Below are positions 32,018 through 37,335 of a stretch of 37,335 nt of DNA, one piece after another. The DNA is taken from NCBI GenBank assembly GCA_023249675.1, contig JAHFCE010000029.1, positions 1 to 37,335 of the forward strand. Reading direction: 5' to 3'. Position 1 is the stretch's first letter, and each line of letters begins with the position of its first letter. Under the pieces are notes generated by a model. It worked only from the letters and a program-made list of their open reading frames with translations. It searched no databases and was not told where the DNA came from. The translations under genes were made by a program, and so were the position numbers. The DNA is from Elusimicrobiota bacterium. GTDB lineage: Bacteria; Elusimicrobiota; Elusimicrobia; UBA1565; UBA9628.

Positions 32018-32709
32018 GAGGCCTCCGACTTCAACGTCAGATGAATCTTCAGAAACGGCTCGGCGAAATCGGAGGGCAACGCCGGGAAAGGCGCGGCGGC
32101 TTCGACGGCCTCGATCGCCGCTTGGTCGAACGCCGCATCCCCGGAGCTCGACTCCATGCGCAGGTCGGTGAACGCCCCATTGCGCACGATCGCGAACATG
32201 ACGATGCCTTCGCCCGAGGTCGGGGGCATGCGTTTTTGCCATGCGGCCCACAGCATCTGCCGTGCTTGGCTGATGTACCAGGGATACGGGAAGTTGGGCA
32301 GATCGGTGGCCACGCCCGCGGCGTCTCCGGGCATGCCGGCGGCCGCTCCGGGCGCCCCGATCATGGCGGCCTCGGGAGCGGCGGATATCGAGGGCTTGGG
32401 CGGCGCCTTTTTATCGGCCCAGCCTTTGAGCAGGCTGGGGCGGGGCAGAGCGACTTTTCGGTGACGTTTGGTCGCGAACGAATCGGGATCCGCCTGCGGG
32501 GCCGGCTTCTGCGGTTGGATCTCGGAGGGATGGGACGGCGTCGTCGCGGGGGCGGCGGATTGCAGGACGGCGGGTCCGCCGACAAAATCGATCGTGTACG
32601 TCTTGTCCACCGTCTTGAGCGCGGCCGGCGCGTAGAGCGCGGCGGCGATCAGCAAGGCCGCGTGGAATCCGGCGGAGCGGGCGATAAACGGCTTGAGCGC
32701 GTCCGTCAT
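32008..32709 (-). CDS. TonB/TolA-like energy-transducing protein
   Basis: This 233-residue protein has an N-terminal TM anchor (~10-28) and a Pro/Ala/Lys-rich periplasmic linker (~40-125). The C-terminal domain reads WYISQARQMLWAAWQKRMPP, then GIVMFAIVRNGAFTDLRMES and FDQAAIEAVEAAAPFPALP. This pattern is shared by TonB-C and TolA-C; the W....W spacing leans to TolA. With ExbB/TolQ and ExbD/TolR it would transmit proton-motive force to the outer membrane. No TolB or Pal is in the window. ATG 32709 overlaps the exbD stop as ATGA. Confidence 0.87.
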   Translation of the reverse strand: MTDALKPFIARSAGFHAALLIAAALYAPAALKTVDKTYTIDFVGGPAVLQSAAPATTPSHPSEIQPQKPAPQADPDSFATKRHRKVALPRPSLLKGWADKKAPPKPSISAAPEAAMIGAPGAAAGMPGDAAGVATDLPNFPYPWYISQARQMLWAAWQKRMPPTSGEGIVMFAIVRNGAFTDLRMESSSGDAAFDQAAIEAVEAAAPFPALPSDFAEPFLKIHLTLKSEASWR

Positions 32710-33125
32710 TTCCCGTCCGGCGTGACCCCGATGCCGAGCTTGCCCACGCCGAGCTTCTTCGCGTAGTCGAGCACCGCGACGACTTTCTCGATGGGCGTCA
32801 GTCGGTCGGCTTGGACGAGCACGGTCTTGCCCGCGGCTTTCGACAGGCGCAAGGTCATCTCGCGCTCGACTTTTTCCCATTTCACGGCGACGCCCTCGAT
32901 CGTGACCGCCCCCATGCGCGAAATCGAGATCGTCAGGGCGGAGTCGGAGGCGGCGGGCTCGCCGGCAGAGGCTCTCGGCAGCTTCACGGTGAGCTGATGG
33001 TTGACCAGGATTGGCGTCAGCACCATGAAGATGATGACCAGGATCAAAGACACATCGATGAGCGGAACGAGGTTCATCTCCGCGAACACGCGGCGGCGCT
33101 CGGAGCCCGGCGTGTCGGCGCGCAT
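32706..33125 (-). CDS. exbD: ExbD/TolR-family protein
   Basis: It has one TM with the family motif MNLVPLIDVSLILVIIFMVL, including the essential Asp, and a periplasmic domain with VTIEGVAVKWEKVE and KTVLVQADRLTPIEKV. From ATG 33125 it has 139 residues; ATG 33158 is an alternative that would overlap exbB by 29 bp. I prefer the shorter form, which starts 4 nt after the exbB stop. It forms the proton path with ExbB and engages the TonB/TolA-like protein. Confidence 0.93.
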   Translation of the reverse strand: MRADTPGSERRRVFAEMNLVPLIDVSLILVIIFMVLTPILVNHQLTVKLPRASAGEPAASDSALTISISRMGAVTIEGVAVKWEKVEREMTLRLSKAAGKTVLVQADRLTPIEKVVAVLDYAKKLGVGKLGIGVTPDGK

Positions 33126-33129
33126 GGGT

Positions 33130-33756
33130 TTAGCGGGGCGCGCGCTCAACGAGGCCATCGAGCACTTCGTCGATCATCCAGCGCAGCTCTTCCTCGAACC
33201 GGGCGATCTTCTGGTTGAAGTGGTTGAAGGCGGCGACGGCGGGGATCGCGACGAGCAGGCCCGCCGCGGTGCAGATCAGCGCTTCGGAGATGCCGATGGC
33301 CACCAGGCCCGGTCCCGCGCCCGCGGCGTTGGCGAGGTCCTTGAATGCGCGCATGACGCCGAGTACGGTGCCAAACAGCCCGATGAAGGGGGCCACCGAG
33401 GCGATCGTGCCGAGCGTCGAGATTCCGCGCTCAAGCGCGGAGACGGCGCGGCCGGCGGCGCGCTGCGCTGCGCGGCGGCGCTCATCGCGGTTCGTCGGGC
33501 CCGACAACGTGGCCAGCACCACGCCGGAGGCAAGGCCCTTATGGCCCTTCGCGAGCGAGGCCGCGTCGGAGAGCTTGCCTGCGTCCGCTGCGGCGCGCAC
33601 TTTGGCGAGGAATTCCGTGGAGCCGCCGGCGGCTTTCTGGATGAACTTGTAGCGCTCCCAGATCAGGGCCACGCAATAGATCGACAGAAGGATCATCCCG
33701 ATCAGAACGGGCCCGCCGGCGACGAGGATCTCTTTTATTCCGGACTGTTGTCCCAT
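33130..33756 (-). CDS. exbB: ExbB/TolQ-family proton channel
   Basis: This 208-residue protein has three TM helices (~12-32, and two C-terminal: STLGTIASVAPFIGLFGTVL and SEALICTAAGLLVAIPAVAA). These match the MotA/TolQ/ExbB domain (GLFGTVLG, EAL..TA.GL..AIPA). It starts at ATG 33756, 6 nt after a perfect TATAAT. It heads the exbB-exbD-tonB-98aa unit and is distantly related to the motA at 8466-9260, but belongs to the ExbB branch. Confidence 0.94.
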   Translation of the reverse strand: MGQQSGIKEILVAGGPVLIGMILLSIYCVALIWERYKFIQKAAGGSTEFLAKVRAAADAGKLSDAASLAKGHKGLASGVVLATLSGPTNRDERRRAAQRAAGRAVSALERGISTLGTIASVAPFIGLFGTVLGVMRAFKDLANAAGAGPGLVAIGISEALICTAAGLLVAIPAVAAFNHFNQKIARFEEELRWMIDEVLDGLVERAPR

Positions 33757-33760
33757 GGGC

Positions 33761-33778
33761 GCATTATACCTATAATGC
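33761..33778. promoter_or_regulatory. Palindromic divergent promoter with back-to-back TATAAT boxes
   Basis: GCATTATACCTATAATGC is symmetric except for the central two bases and gives TATAAT on each strand: 33763-33768 (minus, exbB, 6 nt to ATG) and 33771-33776 (plus, 8 nt to ATG 33785). Weak -35s fit at 17-nt spacing on both sides: TTGTCC at 33748-33753 (plus) and TTTTCA at 33786-33791 (minus). The two polymerase sites overlap, so they should exclude one another. Confidence 0.7.
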
Positions 33779-33784
33779 CGCTCG

Positions 33785-34855
33785 ATGAAAAAAGCACTCC
33801 TTCTCCCCCTTCTTGTGACGCTTGCGCAAGCCGCGGCCCCGTACATGGGACCGACGATCGAGCCGCCGCCCGGCTGGAGCGACGCGAGGAACCAGAGTCG
33901 GGTGCGCAACACGGTCATCGCGCTCAAGGGGCCGCAGACGAGCTCCTTCATCGTCAAGCGCGCGCCGACGGCGCCTCTCGACAACCCCGCGGGCGTGCGC
34001 GGTTATCTCAACGACGTGCTCGGCGGCCTGCGCGACGCGAGCCGGAAGGATTATCGCTCCTCCGGGCGCGTGGAAACGCGCGTGTTCCGCAACGGCCTGA
34101 CGGCCTCGCTCTTGCGCGCCCAGCTGGGCGGCGAGGATCGTCTTGTGCTTGCTGTATTCGGGGCCGGGGGCAGTGCGTACGTGGCCGTGCTCGTGAGCGC
34201 TGCGCCGGAGGCCATGCTGCCTTCCTTGCTCGGCGCTATCCAGTCTCGCGCGGTCGAGGGCGAAGTCCAGGTGAGCGGGGTCGTGCGCAGCCTCGATGGC
34301 CAGCTTGAGCTCGCACTCGGCGGAGGCCTGCGCGCGCGCTCCCTGCTTGAGGCGGAAGCCGCCCAGGGCTTCGTGCTCGTCATCCAGGGCGCGGGCTCGG
34401 AAATCCTTTTCCAGAAGCTATCGGAGGCGGATGCGACCAGGCCCGCGGAACAGGCCGCGATCGTGCGCGAATTGGCGGCGGCTTCGGCGGGCGTGCCCTC
34501 GGCCAAGGCGGCGAGTGTCCTCGCCGCTCCCAGCGCGGCCGGTCCGATCGCCGTTTATTCCTGGGCGCCGGTTGCGGCCGGCGAGAAGATCTCGGTCGGC
34601 TATCTTCCGTGGGGCTACTGGGGCTATCAGCTGTTCGGACGCGGGCCGGCGGCCGATGAGCTGCTTGTCGGCGCGCTCGCAGCGCTCAAGGCCGGCCCCG
34701 CGGCCGTGCCGGGACTGCTCGCCGCGAGCCCGCGCATTCCAGTTCAGGGAGGGACTCCCTCGCGTCAGTTGCTGCTCGGCGCCGCCGCTGCGCTGGGCGC
34801 GGCACTCTTCTTGGCCTGGAGTCTGCGCCGCAAAAACGCTAACCTACCGCCATGA
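33785..34855 (+). CDS. Exported, C-terminally membrane-anchored protein upstream of moxR
   Basis: This 356-residue protein has a signal peptide (MKKALLLPLLVTLAQAAA), a large periplasmic region, and a C-terminal TM (~329-347, LLLGAAAALGAALFLAWSLR) with a short basic tail. It is therefore a type I membrane protein. No family is recognised. Its stop overlaps the moxR start as ATGA, so it heads the MoxR-DUF58-BatA-like operon. It might play a role analogous to other envelope components of such operons, but this is inference from position. Confidence 0.8.
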   Translation: MKKALLLPLLVTLAQAAAPYMGPTIEPPPGWSDARNQSRVRNTVIALKGPQTSSFIVKRAPTAPLDNPAGVRGYLNDVLGGLRDASRKDYRSSGRVETRVFRNGLTASLLRAQLGGEDRLVLAVFGAGGSAYVAVLVSAAPEAMLPSLLGAIQSRAVEGEVQVSGVVRSLDGQLELALGGGLRARSLLEAEAAQGFVLVIQGAGSEILFQKLSEADATRPAEQAAIVRELAAASAGVPSAKAASVLAAPSAAGPIAVYSWAPVAAGEKISVGYLPWGYWGYQLFGRGPAADELLVGALAALKAGPAAVPGLLAASPRIPVQGGTPSRQLLLGAAAALGAALFLAWSLRRKNANLPP

Positions 34856-35835
34856 AGGACGACGTAAAAAAAGCCGAGCACCTGCGCGAGGCGCGCGCCG
34901 CGATTCTCGATCAGCTCGGGCGCGTGATCGTGGGCCAGCAAGGGACGGTCGAGGAAGTCCTCATCGCGCTGTTCGCGCGCGGCCATTGCCTGCTCCAGGG
35001 CGTGCCGGGCCTGGCGAAGACCTTGCTCGTGACGAGCTTGGCGCGCATTCTCGATCTGCGGAGCGCGCGCGTGCAGTTTACCCCCGATCTGATGCCCTCC
35101 GATGTGACCGGCACCGAGATATTGCAGGAAGATCCCGTGACGCGCGCTCGGGCGCTGCGCTTCGTGAAGGGCCCGGTGTTCGCGAACTTCGTTCTCGCCG
35201 ATGAGATCAACCGCACGCCGCCGAAGACGCAGTCCGCCTTGCTCCAGGCAATGCAGGAAGGCCAGGTCACGGCGGGCTCGCAGACGCTCGCGCTGCCGCG
35301 GCCTTTTTTTGTCATGGCGACGCAGAACCCGATCGAGCAGGAAGGGACGTATCCGCTTCCCGAGGCCCAACTTGATCGCTTTTTCCTGCAGTCCCTGTTG
35401 GATTATCCGACGATCGAGGAGGAGCGCCGCATCGTCACCGAAACGACCGGCGCCTTGGCGCCTGACCTGAAGCCTGTCTTGACGGCCGCCGAGGTCCTTG
35501 AGCTTCAGGATCTCGTGCGGCGCGTCCCCGTGCCCGAGCCCGTCGTGGACATGGCCGTTCGGCTTGCGCGCGCGACGCGGCCCAGGGACGCGCTCGCCTC
35601 CGAGAGCGTTGTGCAGTGGGTGTCGTGGGGCGCAAGCCCCCGGGCAAGCCAAGCACTCGTGCTCGGCGCCAAGGCGCGGGCGTTGCTCGAAGGACGGCTT
35701 GTCGCGTCGGCCGAGGACTTAGTGCGCGTGGCGAAGCCCGTTCTGCGCCACCGCTTGGTTCTCAATTATCAAGCCGAGGCCGAAGGCGTGTCGGCGGACG
35801 ACCTGATCGGACGCCTCCTCAGTGCGGTGGCTTGA
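34852..35835 (+). CDS. MoxR-family AAA+ ATPase
   Basis: This 327-residue AAA+ protein has Walker A GVPGLAKT (50-57), Walker B VLADEINRTPPKTQSALLQA (from 114), and sensor-1 region ATQNPIEQEGTYPLPEAQLDRF-type text. The C-terminal lid fits the AAA_lid of MoxR. MoxR proteins act as chaperones with VWA partners, and the next two genes encode DUF58 and VWA proteins, the usual companions. The start overlaps the upstream stop (ATGA) and its stop lies within the next gene (14-bp overlap). Confidence 0.96.
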   Translation: MKDDVKKAEHLREARAAILDQLGRVIVGQQGTVEEVLIALFARGHCLLQGVPGLAKTLLVTSLARILDLRSARVQFTPDLMPSDVTGTEILQEDPVTRARALRFVKGPVFANFVLADEINRTPPKTQSALLQAMQEGQVTAGSQTLALPRPFFVMATQNPIEQEGTYPLPEAQLDRFFLQSLLDYPTIEEERRIVTETTGALAPDLKPVLTAAEVLELQDLVRRVPVPEPVVDMAVRLARATRPRDALASESVVQWVSWGASPRASQALVLGAKARALLEGRLVASAEDLVRVAKPVLRHRLVLNYQAEAEGVSADDLIGRLLSAVA

Positions 35836-36694
35836 TCCCGCGTCTCAGGCCCGCCTCAAGGGTCTAGTGCTTTCACCGCGACGCGCCCTGGGCCTCTCCG
35901 GCGCGCCGGGCAAGCATCGTACGCTCGCACGGGGCCGTTCGCGCGACTTTGCCCAGCACCGTCCCTATGCCGTCGGCGACGAGGCGCGGAGCATCGACTG
36001 GAAGGCCTACGCGCGGCTTGATCGCTTCTACGTCCGCGAGTTCAGCGCCGAGGACCGCATTCCCGTTTTCGTTCTTCTTGACTGTTCCGGCTCGATGGGC
36101 TACGCGGGCTCCGGCCGAGCCTCGAAGCTCGATCTGGGCCGCACAGTGGCGGCCGGGATCGCCTGGCTTGCGTTGGCGCAGGGCGACGAGGTGGGTCTGG
36201 TGACGTTCGCGGCCGCGGCGAAGCTCGTGCTGGATCCGCGCGCGGGTGCCGCCCATCTGGGCGCATTCGATGAAGCGCTCTCGGCCGTGGTCGCGGCGGA
36301 GGAGACTGATCTAGCGAGTGCGATCGAGGCGGCCGCGACCCAACTGCCCCGGCGCGGCCTTGTCGTGCTTGTGTCCGATCTGATGGGCGACACCGCAGGC
36401 GCGCTGAAGGCCGTCCGCGCGCTCGCCGCGAAGCGCCATGAGGTCTTGATCGTGCGCACGCTCGATCCCGATGAGTGCCATTTCCCCTATGAGGGCCCCT
36501 GTCTGATGGAAGGCCTCGAGGGAGGTCCACCGTTGTTCATCGACGCGCGCGAGGCCGCACCCGCCTACCGCGCCGCGTTTACGCGCCAGGCTGAAACGTA
36601 TGCGGGTTCGCTGCGCCGAGCGGGCCTGCCGTACGTCGTCATGGAGACGGGAGGCCGTTGGGAGGCGGCGCTCGGGCGCCTGCTCTCTCGGTGA
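35822..36694 (+). CDS. DUF58 domain protein with VWA-like fold
   Basis: This 290-residue protein from GTG 35822 carries the DUF58 signature RGRSRDFAQHRPYAVGDEAR followed by IDWKAYARLDRFYVREF. Next comes a VWA-like MIDAS DCSGS (FVLLDCSGSMGYAG) and LVVLVSDLMGD. DUF58 proteins are coupled to MoxR ATPases and Bat-type VWA proteins in envelope-stress or metal-insertion systems. It is soluble, without TM. The stop overlaps the next start as GTGA. Confidence 0.94.
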   Translation: MRWLDPASQARLKGLVLSPRRALGLSGAPGKHRTLARGRSRDFAQHRPYAVGDEARSIDWKAYARLDRFYVREFSAEDRIPVFVLLDCSGSMGYAGSGRASKLDLGRTVAAGIAWLALAQGDEVGLVTFAAAAKLVLDPRAGAAHLGAFDEALSAVVAAEETDLASAIEAAATQLPRRGLVVLVSDLMGDTAGALKAVRALAAKRHEVLIVRTLDPDECHFPYEGPCLMEGLEGGPPLFIDAREAAPAYRAAFTRQAETYAGSLRRAGLPYVVMETGGRWEAALGRLLSR

Positions 36695-37335
36695 GATTCG
36701 GCTTTCCGGCCGCCCTGTGGGCGCTTCCGCTCGCGGGACTGCCCATCGTTCTTCATCTGCTGTCGCGCCGGAGCGCGCGGCGCATTTCCTTTTCGGATCT
36801 TACCCTGCTGCGGGCCGCCGATGCGCGCGCGCGTCCGAAGGCCCGCCTGCGCGAGATCCTGTTGATGGCCGCGCGCTGTGTGCTGCTTGCAGCGCTGATC
36901 CTCGCGGCGGCCGCCCCTGCCCGTCGCGGCCACGCGGCGGCGGGAGACTCCGGCCTCGATCTCGTGCTGCTGCTCGACGCGTCGTACTCGATGCGCGCGC
37001 GCGACGGCGCGCGCGCGCGCTTTGACGCGGCGCGAGGCGCGGGACGCCGCCTGCTGAAGCGCTTCGCGCCCGGCGACCGCGTGGCCGTCGGCGTCTTCGA
37101 TGAGAAGCTCAAGGCGCCGCTCGCCTGGGGCGACGCGCGTTCAGCCGACGCCGCGCTTGCCGCGGCGAGACCCGGCTGGCGCGGCACGAACGATGCGGCC
37201 GCTCTCGCCGCCGCGAAAGCGGCGCTCGAGGACGCGCCGCGCGGCCGGCGGCGCGCGGTCGTTCTTCTCGGCGACGGCGCGGAGCACGGGCTTCGCGGCG
37301 GTGCTGTGCCCGCGCCCGCGGAGGGCTGCGCGGTG
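36691..37335 (+). CDS. BatA-like VWA membrane protein, 3'-partial
   Basis: GTG 36691 overlaps the DUF58 stop (GTGA), and the frame stays open to the right edge (215 codons visible). The N-terminus FGFPAALWALPLAGLPIVLH followed by LLSRRSARRISFSDLTLL is the BatA/aerotolerance N-terminal domain. A second TM follows (~54-74, LLMAARCVLLAALILAAAAP). Then comes a periplasmic-side VWA domain with MIDAS DASYS (LVLLLDASYSMRARDG) and GTNDAAALAAAKAAL. It completes the MoxR-DUF58-VWA module. Its C-terminus is outside the window. Confidence 0.9.
   Translation, partial: MRFGFPAALWALPLAGLPIVLHLLSRRSARRISFSDLTLLRAADARARPKARLREILLMAARCVLLAALILAAAAPARRGHAAAGDSGLDLVLLLDASYSMRARDGARARFDAARGAGRRLLKRFAPGDRVAVGVFDEKLKAPLAWGDARSADAALAAARPGWRGTNDAAALAAAKAALEDAPRGRRRAVVLLGDGAEHGLRGGAVPAPAEGCAV

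Noticed and set aside
32041-32766. 241-codon plus-strand frame across tonB/exbD
   Set aside because: Gly/Arg-rich antisense of the Pro/Ala linker of the TonB/TolA-like gene.
33001-34308. 435-codon plus-strand frame spanning exbD, exbB and the next gene
   Set aside because: Runs antisense and out of frame over three supported genes; low-complexity text.
1-37335. CRISPR array, IS transposase, integrase or prophage genes
   Set aside because: No direct-repeat/spacer series and no transposase, recombinase or phage structural motifs were seen on either strand.

Overview
The window is G+C-rich (roughly two thirds by eye), densely packed bacterial chromosome. Most genes sit in runs joined by ATGA, GTGA or TTGA stop/start overlaps. 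A Gram-negative cell plan is clear: an Omp85/BamA-type barrel, a PorV-like barrel end, ExbB/ExbD/TonB, a TRAP transporter and lipoproteins. PorV-like barrels fused to TPRs, the many secreted TPR proteins, a TatT-type TRAP operon and high G+C would fit an Elusimicrobiota-like or other deep-branching Gram-negative lineage. This assignment is an inference only; the window holds no rRNA or other decisive marker.

Positions 1-9260 are the most unusual part. On the plus strand lie an outer-membrane barrel/TPR protein (cut by the window edge), a histidine kinase, a single polypeptide joining the C-terminal periplasmic part of FliF to the middle and C-terminal domains of FliG, a coiled-coil protein ending in a kinase-type ATPase domain, and a second, PAS-containing histidine kinase. 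Convergent to these on the minus strand are MotB-like and MotA-like stator genes. Rotor and stator are present, but no other flagellar gene is seen. I read this as a candidate non-flagellar rotary or torque-producing machine with its own signalling proteins.

Positions 9261-16314 hold a 325-bp gap with a long nested palindrome, then a minus-strand operon of seven overlapping genes: TatT lipoprotein, DctP, DctQ, DctM, a LOG-family Rossmann protein and two exported TPR proteins. Positions 16344-24024 carry, on the minus strand, an Omp85-family barrel, metF, a 975-residue TPR protein, an aldo/keto reductase, a perfect 30-bp inverted repeat, an O-methyltransferase and a small unknown protein.

After an AT-richer structured intergenic stretch, 24353-26887 holds a DinG-type helicase, a DUF962/Mpo1-like membrane protein, tRNA-Ser(GCT) and a short leader ORF. 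Positions 26887-31690 hold a DegT aminotransferase and an NAD-dependent epimerase, convergent with an HpnI-like glycosyltransferase, an HpnK/YdjC-like deacetylase and two small EamA/SMR-like transporters. By role this resembles the Arn (aminoarabinose lipid) pathway. Positions 31721-33756 encode ExbB, ExbD, TonB/TolA-like and a small membrane protein. From 33785 to the end, a membrane-anchored exported protein precedes MoxR, DUF58 and a BatA-like VWA protein that is cut by the window edge.

Many first genes of operons have a -10-like hexamer, often an extended TGCTAnnAT form, ending only 6-11 nt before the start codon and no Shine-Dalgarno. This suggests leaderless or nearly leaderless mRNAs.
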